Of a DNA stretch of 64,000 nt, positions 7,436 through 16,817 are shown piece by piece; within the stretch, counting starts at the first letter, position 1; every line of letters starts with the position of its first letter. The DNA lies in NCBI RefSeq assembly GCF_018919145.1, contig NZ_JAHLQJ010000004.1, positions 248,001 through 312,000 of the forward strand, written 5' to 3'. The position numbers were made by a program, and so were the translations under genes. This DNA comes from Paenibacillus brevis. Its GTDB lineage: Bacteria; Bacillota; Bacilli; Paenibacillales; Paenibacillaceae. Below the pieces are notes generated by a model. That model did no database searches, had not been told where the DNA came from, and saw only the letters and a program-made list of their open reading frames with translations.

Positions 7436-8263
7436 TTAATTCCGATCCTTGTGCTCGCCACCTTCGGTTAATTCCTTGATCTCTCCATGTTCAATCACTG
7501 CTTCTGCGTCCTTATTCTCTGGATCCGCGCCTTCTTGTCCTTCTTCTTCCGCGGCTCTCATCTTCTCAGCCTTTTCTTGAATCTTGGCATACCCGTTATA
7601 GAAATTGAAGAAAGCCACAAGTGCGCTCAGCGAGGCAAATCCGAACATGATCAACCAAGTGAATCTAAAGGTTATCAGTCCCAGAAAGACTACGCAGAGA
7701 GCCGTCGACAATAGACGAAACGGCTTGATAATGCTAAGCAATACCGCATTCTTGATAATTTCCTTCGTAGACATATATAGATGTGTCATGATAGAGAAGA
7801 AATTGAACAGCGACAGTAAAAGGATAACCAGAAGCACCAGCATGATGATACCTATGACCTGGAGATTCTGCATCTCATTCATGTAGAAGAAATACGCAAA
7901 GTACATAATAACAATCAGAGCAGTATAGAAAATACCTCCAAGCATACTCTGTTTGTAATTCTCCTTGTAGCCTCTGAAGAACAGCTTGATAATACCGAGA
8001 TCCGTCTCTCCCATTACCCATTTACGAACGACAGTGAACAGAGCAGCCGTCGCGGGAAAAATAGTGAAAGGCGCAAGAATTCCCATGGCATATAAGGTTG
8101 CAGTTTCTCCTTCCAGCTCCGAAATCTGCAGTACCTGCAATCTGATTACAAGAAAGAAAAAGAACGGCAGCGAGCATAGCATCCATAGCAGGTTGCTGCC
8201 CGAAATTCTCATAATCCATTCTGTGACTTTATAAAACCCGCCCATCATACCTCTTGGTTCCAA
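7436..8263 (-). CDS. YesL-type membrane protein (DUF624)
   Basis: This 275-residue protein has about five membrane segments. The N-terminal FYKVTEWIMRISGSNLLWMLCSLPFF and the FPATAALFTVVRKWVMGE region are typical of DUF624 (YesL). The C-terminal 60 residues are charged and acidic (EEGQEGADPENKDAEAVIEHGE). The start is TTG at 8263 with GGAGGGAG upstream; an ATG five codons later would sit directly on its ribosome site. YesL proteins often accompany sugar ABC transporters, but none is adjacent here. Function unknown. Confidence 0.8.
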   Translation of the reverse strand: MEPRGMMGGFYKVTEWIMRISGSNLLWMLCSLPFFFFLVIRLQVLQISELEGETATLYAMGILAPFTIFPATAALFTVVRKWVMGETDLGIIKLFFRGYKENYKQSMLGGIFYTALIVIMYFAYFFYMNEMQNLQVIGIIMLVLLVILLLSLFNFFSIMTHLYMSTKEIIKNAVLLSIIKPFRLLSTALCVVFLGLITFRFTWLIMFGFASLSALVAFFNFYNGYAKIQEKAEKMRAAEEEGQEGADPENKDAEAVIEHGEIKELTEGGEHKDRN

Positions 8264-8396
8264 GTATAAATCTCCCTCCGCAAGTTAAAAATTTGTCCAA
8301 ATCCTACTCTAACTATATCATGATTACATAAGTGCAATCCAGCGCCCAATGTGACATCTCCGGTAAGGTATTTCACCGGGTCTCCCCTAACACAGC

Positions 8397-8441
8397 AAAG
8401 GCTGTCTCCAGACATGAAGTTCATGCCGGAAACAGCCTTTT
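8397..8441 (-). terminator. Terminator of cshA
   Basis: AAAGGCTGT and ACAGCCTTTT form the outer stem and GACATGAA with TTCATGCC the inner stem. On the minus strand it comes just after the helicase stop codon. Confidence 0.85.
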
Positions 8442-8449
8442 CATATGCT

Positions 8450-10048
8450 TTATTCGCTGGAATGATCGTCGCGTTTTGCCGGACGGCGATCCCCGCCGTT
8501 ATAGTTCGAAGTACGCGGCTTCCGATCCGATGAACGGTAGGAATCACGGCCTCCATCCCGGTTGTAACCTTCTCTGTTATTGCTGTAACCGCCTTTATTG
8601 CCGTATCCGCCACGATTGCCGCCTTCACGGTTGTCACGGCGATATCCGCCGCCACCGCTGTTACGGTTGCCGTAGCCGGATGGCTTGCGTCCGCTCGAGC
8701 GAATGTCCGGATTCCGGCGCTTCACACGAATCGGCTCTTCTGGCGTCAATTCAATATTGGTCTTCTCATTCTTCTCACCTGTAATCAGCTTGAAGGCTGC
8801 TGCAAGCAGGTTGACCGAATCGTACTGCTCCAGAAGCTGGATCGCAATCCCTTTATACTCGTTAAGCTCTCCGCCTTCAACAAGCTCGATCAGGCGCTCT
8901 GCCGTAATGCGCTGCTTGCCTTCAATCGCTTCGGCGATGCTTGGCAAAGGCTTGCGGGCAATTTTATGTCTGGTAATACGTTCGATAAAATGAAGATGAT
9001 CAATTTCACGAGGCGTAACGAACGACCAAGCCACGCCCTCTTTACCGGCACGTCCTGTACGGCCGATCCGGTGAACATAGCTCTCCGGATCCTGCGGCAG
9101 GTCGAAGTTCACGACGTGGGTTACGCCGGAGACATCGAGACCGCGCGCAGCGACATCCGTTGCTACAAGAACATCAATGCTGCCGTCACGGAATTTGCGC
9201 ATAACATTGTCACGCTGATTCTGCGACAAGTCGCCATGAAGACCGTCTGCGGAATAGCCGCGTTTTTGCAGCGCTTCAGACAGCTCATCCACCCGGCGCT
9301 TCGTCCGGCCAAATACAATCGCAAGCTCCGGCGATTCCATGTCAAGCAGACGGGACAGGGCATCAAATTTCTGGCGTTCCTGAACTTCAATGTAAGCCTG
9401 ATCGATCAGCGGTGCGCTAACTTGCTTAGGAATAACTGATACATGCTCCGGATTTTTCAGGAACTGCTGGGCAAGGCGCTGGATATTCGAAGGCATCGTA
9501 GCAGAAAATAGCATCGTCTGACGCTCTTCCGGCACCAATTTCAGGATGGATTGAATATCCTCCATAAAGCCCATGTCGAGCATTTCATCCGCTTCATCAA
9601 GAACAACGGTCTGAACATCATCAAGCTTGATCGTCTTCCGGTTAATGTGGTCCAGCAAGCGGCCCGGAGTACCAATAATAATCTGAGGCTTCTTCTTCAA
9701 CGCGCGGATCTGACGGACGATATCCTGACCGCCGTAAATCGGAAGGGAGCGGGTTCCTTTAAACCGGGCAAGTTTGCCGATTTCCTCGGCAACCTGGATA
9801 GCAAGCTCGCGGGTCGGAGTCATAATCAGCGCAACGATGCGTTCTTCCTCTTTGGAAATCTTGTTAATCAGCGGCAGTCCAAAGGCTGCGGTCTTCCCTG
9901 TACCTGTCTGAGCTTGTCCGATCAAGTCACGGCCTGTCATAGCGATCGGAATGGATTTGGTTTGAATCGGGGTTGCTTCTTCAAATCCGAGTTCGGTAAT
10001 GGCTTGCAGCACCTTAGGCTCTAGGCCGAATTCTGTAAATGTGTTCAA
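8450..10048 (-). CDS. cshA: DEAD-box ATP-dependent RNA helicase, CshA type
   Basis: The helicase motifs appear in order: Q motif (GFEEATPIQ), I (AQTGTGKT), Ia (PTRELA), II (DEAD), III (SAT), V ([10 protein letters not shown]) and VI (HRIGRTGR). After the two RecA-like domains (to about residue 365) comes a dimerisation-type segment and a low-complexity RGG/NRGGYG tail of about 80 residues for RNA binding. CshA unwinds RNA in ribosome assembly and mRNA decay, mainly in the cold. The TTG at 10048 lies 10 nt after AAGGAG; an ATG at 10057 is only one base from that site, so I prefer the TTG. A leader of about 190 nt precedes it. Confidence 0.93.
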   Translation of the reverse strand: MNTFTEFGLEPKVLQAITELGFEEATPIQTKSIPIAMTGRDLIGQAQTGTGKTAAFGLPLINKISKEEERIVALIMTPTRELAIQVAEEIGKLARFKGTRSLPIYGGQDIVRQIRALKKKPQIIIGTPGRLLDHINRKTIKLDDVQTVVLDEADEMLDMGFMEDIQSILKLVPEERQTMLFSATMPSNIQRLAQQFLKNPEHVSVIPKQVSAPLIDQAYIEVQERQKFDALSRLLDMESPELAIVFGRTKRRVDELSEALQKRGYSADGLHGDLSQNQRDNVMRKFRDGSIDVLVATDVAARGLDVSGVTHVVNFDLPQDPESYVHRIGRTGRAGKEGVAWSFVTPREIDHLHFIERITRHKIARKPLPSIAEAIEGKQRITAERLIELVEGGELNEYKGIAIQLLEQYDSVNLLAAAFKLITGEKNEKTNIELTPEEPIRVKRRNPDIRSSGRKPSGYGNRNSGGGGYRRDNREGGNRGGYGNKGGYSNNREGYNRDGGRDSYRSSDRKPRTSNYNGGDRRPAKRDDHSSE

Positions 10049-10071
10049 TAGGTTCATACTCCTTCTATATA

Positions 10072-10085
10072 GTGGACATTTCCAC
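10072..10085 (-). promoter_or_regulatory. Hairpin in the cshA leader
   Basis: GTGGA CATT TCCAC lies just upstream of the cshA ribosome site. An ATTATA (TATAAT on the minus strand) near 10240 suggests a leader of about 180 nt, as is common for cold-induced genes. No further element was recognised between 10086 and 10313. Confidence 0.4.
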
Positions 10086-10313
10086 CATCTTGACTGTATT
10101 CTTAAGTAGCATTCAAACGTTAATTAGGCTGTCCAACCGCATCCTAAAAGTTACATATGGATTGGCGTGCGATAAATACTTCTGAAGGTAAATCCGTTTT
10201 GAAAACAGGAAATAGATCTCTACTCAAGAATATCTAAAACATTATAGCACAAAACAATTCCAGAATACTAGCAAGCAGGTTGGGATACTCTTATTTAAAT
10301 GAGGTGAACATTT

Positions 10314-11135
10314 GTGTTAAAGGAAATCAGGAACTGCGTAATCGTCATGATCGGAGCCGCTTGTATCGCGTCCGGATTCAACTTGTTCCTTGTTCCGAAT
10401 CATCTGCTCAGCGGCGGCGTTTCCGGTCTGGCCATGCTGACAGGCTACTTTACTCCCTTCAATATTAATGCCATGTATCTTGCCTATAATGTGCCGCTCC
10501 TGATCGCAGGCTGGTTCATGCTGGGCAAGCGGTTCATTGGACTCAGCATCCTGTCCGTTGTCTCTGTGACCCTGCTGATGGCCGTCATTCCAGAGAAGAT
10601 GGTTGCGTCCGACACCTTGCTATCCGCAGCCTTTGGCGGTGTGCTTGTCGGCTTCGGCAGCGGTATTTCCTTTCGCGTAGGCGGCTCCTCCGGAGGCTTT
10701 GATATTATCGGCTCCATCGTCACCCGCTTCCGGGACTACCCGATCGGCCAGATTATGGTTGCCATGAATGGCTTAGTCATTCTCGCCATGGGCTATCTGG
10801 ATGGGAACTGGAACCTGGCTCTCGCCTCCATGATCTCGATCTACATCACAGGCAAGGTGCTTGACTACGTCTACATCAATCATGTGAAGATAACTCTCTA
10901 CATCATTACCGAGCACACTGAGGCCATGCTTGAACAACTGTTGAAGCTGCCGAGAGGTGTAACCCTAATGAAGACGCAAGGCGCTTTTTCTCATAAAGAG
11001 AAGGATATGCTTATGACAGTTACTACCCGATATGAGTTAATTGAACTCAAGGAAATCATTAAGGCCACGGATCCAGCCGCATTCGTCAATATCGTTCAGA
11101 CGGTCGGCGTAATGGGCTCCTTCCGCAGAAGGTAG
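10314..11135 (+). CDS. YitT-family membrane protein (DUF161 + DUF2179)
   Basis: The 273-residue protein has five or six membrane segments over residues 1-180 (ASGFNLFLVPNHLLSGGVSGLAML; VGGSSGGFDIIGSIV), then a soluble DUF2179 domain (about 190-270) with TEHTEAMLEQLLKLPRGVTLMKTQGAFS. This is the usual YitT layout. The GTG start has GAGGTG seven bases upstream. Function of the family is not established; some members are linked to transport or sporulation. Confidence 0.88.
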   Translation: MLKEIRNCVIVMIGAACIASGFNLFLVPNHLLSGGVSGLAMLTGYFTPFNINAMYLAYNVPLLIAGWFMLGKRFIGLSILSVVSVTLLMAVIPEKMVASDTLLSAAFGGVLVGFGSGISFRVGGSSGGFDIIGSIVTRFRDYPIGQIMVAMNGLVILAMGYLDGNWNLALASMISIYITGKVLDYVYINHVKITLYIITEHTEAMLEQLLKLPRGVTLMKTQGAFSHKEKDMLMTVTTRYELIELKEIIKATDPAAFVNIVQTVGVMGSFRRR

Positions 11136-11311
11136 TATTGCTTTTAGGCCGGGATGCAGGATTCTTTTTGGCTCCGAATGTGATATACTGACAGTAATCG
11201 GTTCCTTCGTCAACTTCATATTTTCGATCCGATTGCCTTTTTTCACAGGCTCAATGCTTTTTCTGTTTTAGGAATGATTCCGGTAACGAATGATTCTTGG
11301 AGGAAAGGGTG

Positions 11312-11512
11312 ATGGTTGTGGAAATGGAAACGGTAAAGCTGGAACGTATCGTCATGAAGTGGTTTCCGGATATGCTGGCATGCCTTAACGAACGGGAGCT
11401 CAACTCCATGATCATCCTGCGAGATGGTTTGACCATTTTGGAACCGGAAGATGCGATGGAGATTATTCAGTTCAGTATTTGCGAGCATCAGAACTCGGCT
11501 CTGCTTCATTAA
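11312..11512 (+). CDS. Small conserved-looking protein, function unknown
   Basis: A 66-residue acidic soluble protein (MVVEMETVKLERIVMKWFPDMLACLNERELNSMIILRDG). GGAGG lies eight bases before the ATG, and an intrinsic terminator follows directly, which supports a real gene. TATACT near 11183 may be its promoter. I do not recognise the family. Confidence 0.6.
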   Translation: MVVEMETVKLERIVMKWFPDMLACLNERELNSMIILRDGLTILEPEDAMEIIQFSICEHQNSALLH

Positions 11513-11530
11513 CCTTTTTTTGTCTGCATG

Positions 11531-11568
11531 AAGCCGTTTTTTCCGCTTAGCGGAAGAGACGGCTTTTT
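11531..11568 (+). terminator. Terminator after the small gene
   Basis: AAGCCG...TTCCGC TTA GCGGAA...CGGCTTTTT. Confidence 0.85.
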
Positions 11569-11741
11569 ATTATGACCTGCATCGGCTGCGAGCATTTACC
11601 ATCGGGAAATCCGTTTATTCAGAGCTCAATCGGTTTATTATTACAAGATAAAGATCAGGTCAGCAATGGTAACAAAGATGTTCTTTATGAAAATAACGCA
11701 TCAGCTATAATCAAGTCAGCGTACACAAGGGAGAGAAGACG

Positions 11742-12941
11742 ATGAACATCCTATGGACACTTTTACTTCTGGCCTTGGGGACAGGCTCTGGAGGCGCCGC
11801 ACCGAGCGATCAGGCGGAGGCTCCAAACGCCGCTAGACTTCCGGCTATTCTGCAAACATCTGTGCAGACGATCAAAGCAAACTATGCACAAGGTAAGCTG
11901 AACGATCCGCTGACACCCGCGGAATTGAATCCTGTAATTGTTCAAGCCGAAGCCCCCCAAGTGAAAGGCATTTATGTCACTGCATACAGTGCAGGCGGAG
12001 CCCGCCTCAGCACACTGCTGGATTTGGTCGATTCAACCGAACTGAATTCCATGGTCATCGACATCAAGGATGACGCAGGCTACATCACCTATAAGACAGA
12101 CAATGCCACACTTCAGGAGCTGGGCAAGCCGCAGCCCTTTATTGGAGATATAGATGGTTTAATGACCAAGCTTAATGAACACGACATTTATCCAATCGCA
12201 AGAATTGTTGTCTTCAAAGATACGATACTTGCGAAGAAAAACCCGGAGTTATCCTTCCTGAACAAGGACGGAACCGTATGGGAGAACAGTAAAGGCGACA
12301 GCTTCGTTAATCCTTACAACAAGGATGTATGGGAATATAATATCGAGGTTGCCAGAGAAGCTGCCAAGCACGGATTCAAGGAAATTCAGTTCGACTATGT
12401 CCGGTTCCCGGAAGGCTTCGAGAAGCGGGCCGACAGTCTGAAATATGATAAAAATGAGCTGAGCCGGATTGACACGGTATCCGAGTTCGTGAAATACGCC
12501 AGGGAACAGCTGGAACCGCTTGGCGTGAAGGTATCGGTCGATATCTTCGGCTATGCTGCATCCGTACCGGCGGCCGAAGGGATCGGACAGGATTTTGTGA
12601 AGATATCCCAGCATGTCGATATTATCTGTCCAATGATCTATCCAAGCCACTACACAACCGGATGGTTTGGAGCCAAGGAACCGGACCTCGCACCTTACCA
12701 GACGATCAAAGGCGCGTCTGAAGACACGATTAAGAAGCTTGATCCGCTTGGAGAAGAAAAGCCGATTATCAGGCCATGGATCCAGGACTTCACCGCCAGT
12801 TGGTTGGGTAAAGGCCATTATACGAAATACGGCAAATTTGAAGTAGAAGAACAAATTCGCGCCCTCAAAGATTTGAATATCGATGAATACCTGCTATGGA
12901 ATGCCAATAACCGTTATACCGCTGATGTTGCATACGAATAA
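11742..12941 (+). CDS. Putative glycoside hydrolase, DUF4015 family, exported
   Basis: The 399-residue protein begins with a short hydrophobic signal sequence (MNILWTLLLLALGTGSGGAA), without a lipobox cysteine. From about residue 75 it has VKGIYVTAYSAGG, VIDIKDDAGYITY, IARIVVFKD and FKEIQFDYVRFPEGF, the core strands of the DUF4015 putative glycosidase (TIM-barrel type, the DYVRFP segment being the most conserved). The substrate is unknown. GGGAGAG precedes the ATG, TATAAT lies near 11706 and a terminator follows, so it is a single-gene unit. Confidence 0.85.
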   Translation: MNILWTLLLLALGTGSGGAAPSDQAEAPNAARLPAILQTSVQTIKANYAQGKLNDPLTPAELNPVIVQAEAPQVKGIYVTAYSAGGARLSTLLDLVDSTELNSMVIDIKDDAGYITYKTDNATLQELGKPQPFIGDIDGLMTKLNEHDIYPIARIVVFKDTILAKKNPELSFLNKDGTVWENSKGDSFVNPYNKDVWEYNIEVAREAAKHGFKEIQFDYVRFPEGFEKRADSLKYDKNELSRIDTVSEFVKYAREQLEPLGVKVSVDIFGYAASVPAAEGIGQDFVKISQHVDIICPMIYPSHYTTGWFGAKEPDLAPYQTIKGASEDTIKKLDPLGEEKPIIRPWIQDFTASWLGKGHYTKYGKFEVEEQIRALKDLNIDEYLLWNANNRYTADVAYE

Positions 12942-12990
12942 GATCAGTTTCCAGCACTCATACTTTAAGTTAATCTAACAGCTTGCATGC

Positions 12991-13014
12991 AACCCGGGCC
13001 TCCTGCCCGGGTTT
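12991..13014 (+). terminator. Terminator of the DUF4015 gene
   Basis: AACCCGGGC CTCCT GCCCGGGTTTT. Confidence 0.85.
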
Positions 13015-13042
13015 TCGCACGAAGAAACGGAGATAGCAATCC

Positions 13043-14410
13043 ATGAAACAAACCTATTCCTTACGTCAAAAGCTGCGCCAATTCCTCGTTGTCCTTATTC
13101 CGATTCTGGTCACCCAGGTAACCTTGTCGCTCATGACCTTTTTCGATACGATGATGTCCGGGCATGCAAGTCCGGAGGATCTTGCCGGTGCCGCCATTGG
13201 CTCCAGCATCTGGATTCCCGTCCAGACCGGGTTAAGCGGTATTCTGATGGGAATCACGCCCATCCTCGCACAGCTGATCGGAGCAGGCCGGAAGGATAAA
13301 GTGGGCTACCACGTCCTTCAAGCACTGTGGCTGGCTCTTGGTGTAAGCGTCCTGGTCATTCTTGCAGGAAGCTTCACGGTCACACCGCTGCTGAATAGCA
13401 TGAACCTGGAGCCGAAGGTCCACCATGTTGCTCTTTATTTCTTGACCGCTATATCAACCGGGACGATTCCCCTGTTCGGATACATCGTCATTCGTTCATT
13501 CTTTGATTCGTTGGGACAGACCCGGATATCGATGCTTGTCATGCTCATTTCTCTCCCTTTAAATGTCGGAGCAGGATATATTCTGATTTTCGGCCGACTC
13601 GGCTTTCCCCGCCTTGGAGGAATCGGCTCAGGAATTGCTACCGCCTTCACGTACTGGTGCATCTTCCTGATTGCGGCGGGAATTGCCCATAAAATGCGGC
13701 CCTTTTCCGAGTATGGAATCTTCCGCAAATTCCACGGAATTTCCTTGAGCAAATGGAAGGAGCTCCTGCGAATCGGAGTACCGATGGGATTTGCCATCTT
13801 CTTTGAGACTGCGGTCTTTGCGGCGGTCACATTGCTCATGAGCCGCTATGACACCTTGACGATCGCTGCCCATCAAGCAGCCAATAACTTCGCTTCAACG
13901 TTGTATATGATTCCGCTCAGCATCTGCATGGCACTGACGATCCTTGTTGGTTATGAGACCGGGGCTTCGCGTCTTAAGGATGCGAGACAGTATGCCCGGC
14001 TTGGCATCGGGATCGCCATCGGTCTTTCTCTGGCTACAGCCGTAATTCTGATGCTTGTGCGCGAGCAGGTGTCCGGTTTGTATTCGGACAAGCCGGAAGT
14101 CATCTTTCTGACTACGCACTTTTTGGTCTATGCCATCTTCTTCCAAATCTCCGATGCCATCGCAACCCCGATTCAGGGCGTGCTTCGCGGATATAAGGAT
14201 GTGAATCCCGCATTCTGGATTACACTGCTTGCTTACTGGATCATCGGCTTGCCGCTAGGTCATGCCCTGTCCGTATGGACGGATCTTGGCCCTTATGGTT
14301 ACTGGATCGGTCTGATTTCCGGCCTGGCTGTTGCAGCTATTCTGCTTCTGCAGCGTCTTGTCTTGATCCAGCGCAGAAAGGATAAGAGCATGCAGGCAAA
14401 TCCAATCTGA
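13043..14410 (+). CDS. MATE-family efflux transporter
   Basis: This 455-residue protein has 12 membrane segments in two similar halves. The start (LIPILVTQVTLSLMTFFDTMMSGHASPEDLAGAAIGSSIWIP) is the MATE signature of helix 1-2, repeated in the second half near AAHQAANNFASTLYMIPLSICMALTILVGYETGA. MATE pumps export cationic drugs or metabolites using a sodium or proton gradient; the substrate is not predictable. CGGAG precedes the ATG. It converges on pfkA and shares a terminator with it. Confidence 0.92.
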   Translation: MKQTYSLRQKLRQFLVVLIPILVTQVTLSLMTFFDTMMSGHASPEDLAGAAIGSSIWIPVQTGLSGILMGITPILAQLIGAGRKDKVGYHVLQALWLALGVSVLVILAGSFTVTPLLNSMNLEPKVHHVALYFLTAISTGTIPLFGYIVIRSFFDSLGQTRISMLVMLISLPLNVGAGYILIFGRLGFPRLGGIGSGIATAFTYWCIFLIAAGIAHKMRPFSEYGIFRKFHGISLSKWKELLRIGVPMGFAIFFETAVFAAVTLLMSRYDTLTIAAHQAANNFASTLYMIPLSICMALTILVGYETGASRLKDARQYARLGIGIAIGLSLATAVILMLVREQVSGLYSDKPEVIFLTTHFLVYAIFFQISDAIATPIQGVLRGYKDVNPAFWITLLAYWIIGLPLGHALSVWTDLGPYGYWIGLISGLAVAAILLLQRLVLIQRRKDKSMQANPI

Positions 14411-14436
14411 TTACTACAGAACAATCTTCAGACACT

Positions 14437-14491
14437 AAAAAAAGACTGTGCCCGCCGGTATGCAGATGCATGCCAGAGGCACAGCCTTTTT
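14437..14491. terminator. Bidirectional terminator between the MATE gene and pfkA
   Basis: The outer arms AGACTGTGCC and GGCACAGCCT are flanked by A7 and T5, so the hairpin can work for both converging genes. Confidence 0.85.
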
Positions 14492-14501
14492 GAATTTAGG
14501 A

Positions 14502-15473
14502 TTATTGCGACAAGCGGGCTGCTAACTCGTACAAGTCTTTATCGAACTTTTTCTTGGTTGAGACGACCTTCTCGATATCCGTCAGAATCATCTCTCCGCC
14601 GATCATACCGCACGCCTTGTTGGACTCGCCTGCAATTAGGCTGCGTACTGCAAAGTCGCCCAAGCGGCTTGCCAGGTTACGGTCGAACGGCGTAGGCGAT
14701 CCTCCGCGCTGAATGTGGCCGAGTACCGTTGCGCGCGGCTCCAGCGAAGGCTGACGCTTCTTGATCGCTTCTACCACGTCATCTCCCTTGCCAACACCTT
14801 CAGCAACGATAACGATGCTGTGTCTCTTGCCATTATCGAAGTTCTGTCTCATCCGGTCTGCAACTTCGTTCAGATCAAACGGCATTTCAGGAATAAGAAT
14901 GGTCTCCGCACCCGAAGCCAATCCTGCATGGAGAGCAATATCTCCGGCATGACGCCCCATTACCTCAACCACGGAAGCCCGTTCATGGGAAGACATGGTA
15001 TCCCGAAGCTTATTAACAGCATCGACAACGATGCTTACCGCGGTATCAAAACCGATGGTGTAGTCGGTAAAGGAAATATCATTATCAATCGTTCCAGGCA
15101 GACCCATTGTCTTGATTCCCAGCTTGCTCAGCTTCTCAGCGCCATGGTAAGAGCCGTCGCCGCCGATTACGACCAGTCCGTCAATCCCGCGGGCACGCAG
15201 AATTTCTGCCCCCTTCTGTTGGCCTTCCGGTGTCTTGAACTCCAGACAGCGGGCGGATTGGAGAATCGTACCGCCCCGTTGAATGATATCTCCCACGCTG
15301 CGAATGTCCATGGCGAAGATATCGTTGTTCAGGAGACCTTGGTAACCGCGTTGAATCCCGTAAACCTCCAGCCCATAGAACAAGCCGCTGCGAACAACAG
15401 CGCGAACCGCTGCGTTCATGCCCTGCGAATCTCCTCCACTTGTAAGAACCGCAATCTTTTTCACTGCTGACAT
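14502..15473 (-). CDS. pfkA: ATP-dependent 6-phosphofructokinase
   Basis: This 323-residue enzyme phosphorylates fructose 6-phosphate in glycolysis. It has the ATP site TSGGDSQGMNAAVRAVVR (the usual GGDAPGMN is GGDSQGMN here), GGDGSY, the catalytic GTIDNDI and MGRHAGDIALHAGLA. The length is standard for the bacterial tetrameric enzyme. AGGAGG precedes the ATG. The terpene synthase gene lies 62 bp upstream in the same direction, with a palindromic repeat in between, so it is not clear that they are co-transcribed. Confidence 0.97.
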   Translation of the reverse strand: MSAVKKIAVLTSGGDSQGMNAAVRAVVRSGLFYGLEVYGIQRGYQGLLNNDIFAMDIRSVGDIIQRGGTILQSARCLEFKTPEGQQKGAEILRARGIDGLVVIGGDGSYHGAEKLSKLGIKTMGLPGTIDNDISFTDYTIGFDTAVSIVVDAVNKLRDTMSSHERASVVEVMGRHAGDIALHAGLASGAETILIPEMPFDLNEVADRMRQNFDNGKRHSIVIVAEGVGKGDDVVEAIKKRQPSLEPRATVLGHIQRGGSPTPFDRNLASRLGDFAVRSLIAGESNKACGMIGGEMILTDIEKVVSTKKKFDKDLYELAARLSQ

Positions 15474-15498
15474 GATAATTCCTCCTAATGATTAATAA

Positions 15499-15535
15499 AG
15501 TGCGAGTTCAAAAAGCCAGCTTTTTGAACTACCTC
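15499..15535. repeat. Family G short palindromic repeat
   Basis: The palindrome GTTCAAAAAGC CAGCTTTTTGAAC (15506-15529) is flanked by AGTGCGA and TACCTCTTAA. The same ends border the long copy at 54582-54809 (GACTTTTTGAACTCGCACT), so it looks like an end-to-end deletion product of the long form. Confidence 0.75.
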
Positions 15536-16615
15536 TTAAAGGTGTTTTCGAATCCAGACGCTATTGACGAAGAAGAAGATCCGCATAAGAGGACTTCGCC
15601 GCATCAACCTCTTAGACGCACTGCGAATTTCAGGCTGTTCGCTGACCTTCGGATCCGATAAATACAACGCCAGCAATCCTTCTATGATCATCCGGTGAAA
15701 TGAAGAAGCGGGCAGCTTCTTGATATCCCGGCGGGCCCCTTCCACTATAAAGGAAATCCGTTCCAGCATAGTTTCTCTATTCTCGTAATAGCTGCAAAAA
15801 TTCAAGTCTCCGCCTATTTCATCCTCTGCCTGGTCAATAAGATAGTCAAGCATAATATGTAAACCGCACACATTCGGGAAATAGGCATGATGAATCGTCT
15901 GGGCACTGCTGTCGTCCAGCTTGTCATTGCCAGCCGCAAGGAATAGCATGAACACGCCCAGCGTCGAGCCTGTCGCTGCCGCAAATTCATTCCAGCGCAG
16001 CTCGGGGGTACGCAGCTTATGCTGCTCCCACCAGCTCAGGAGCGCCTCCTCACGGAGCTTCGGGTCAATATGCTTGTACACCTGAAGATCGCTGTACAGA
16101 CTGACTAAATCGATGATGTAGGGCTGTGCAGCCGCAAATCCAGGTAATTTCGCAATGTTACTCCGGCACGTCATAACCAGTTGTTTCAGATACCCGCCAT
16201 CATCCTGTTCTTCGCGTAGTGCATAGTAATCAACAAGCTCGGCATCAGGCTGTACGGCATCCAGCATACTCCGGTGCAGAAGACGGAAGTCATTCTGATC
16301 CATCGAAGTGCTTCGGTCACAAAGATTGTCCAGATAATCACTAATCGTCTGAAACGCAACAATTAACGGGATCAGCGCATCTCGTCTCTCCAGATTGGCT
16401 GCTGCATACACCGCTCCACCTTGACAGTGGAATTCCTTGGTGTTGATGCTGGCCAGTGCCTGACGTCTCAGCTCGGGATCAGGAATCTGATCGGCTGAAC
16501 GCCTCCAGCTATTCAATTCATGACGAACCTCCGGCAGTATATACCGGTATACGCGGTTCATCATGGAGAGGGGTTCTCTCGGGAACTGATTGCGCCGCTG
16601 CTCAAGTTGTATCAA
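15536..16615 (-). CDS. ytpB: Tetraprenyl-beta-curcumene synthase family protein (YtpB, DUF2600)
   Basis: This 359-residue soluble protein matches the DUF2600 family: KEFHCQGGAVYAA, FQTISDYLDNLCDRSTS with the first aspartate-rich motif (DYLDNLCD) and the later DYLIDQAEDEIGGDLNFCSYYENR. In B. subtilis, YtpB cyclises tetraprenyl diphosphate to tetraprenyl-beta-curcumene, the first step to C35 sesquarterpenes found in spores. The start is TTG at 16615 with GGAGG seven bases upstream. The partner cyclase (SqhC type) is not in the window. Assignment by family is firm; the exact product is inferred. Confidence 0.85.
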   Translation of the reverse strand: MIQLEQRRNQFPREPLSMMNRVYRYILPEVRHELNSWRRSADQIPDPELRRQALASINTKEFHCQGGAVYAAANLERRDALIPLIVAFQTISDYLDNLCDRSTSMDQNDFRLLHRSMLDAVQPDAELVDYYALREEQDDGGYLKQLVMTCRSNIAKLPGFAAAQPYIIDLVSLYSDLQVYKHIDPKLREEALLSWWEQHKLRTPELRWNEFAAATGSTLGVFMLFLAAGNDKLDDSSAQTIHHAYFPNVCGLHIMLDYLIDQAEDEIGGDLNFCSYYENRETMLERISFIVEGARRDIKKLPASSFHRMIIEGLLALYLSDPKVSEQPEIRSASKRLMRRSPLMRIFFFVNSVWIRKHL

Positions 16616-16817
16616 TGTCCTGCCTCCGCTGCATGATTCTAATCGTAATCACATTCGTTAAAAAACCATTCTATATTATAATATGATCCCACAAATTGTA
16701 CAAATAAACAAAGTCACAAGCTCAACCGGTTTCGAATCTGCTCCGGGCCCCATATCAGTCATAACTTAGACAGCTAATGAAAGCACTAGTATGCTATACT
16801 CTAGATGATTTGTCTTC

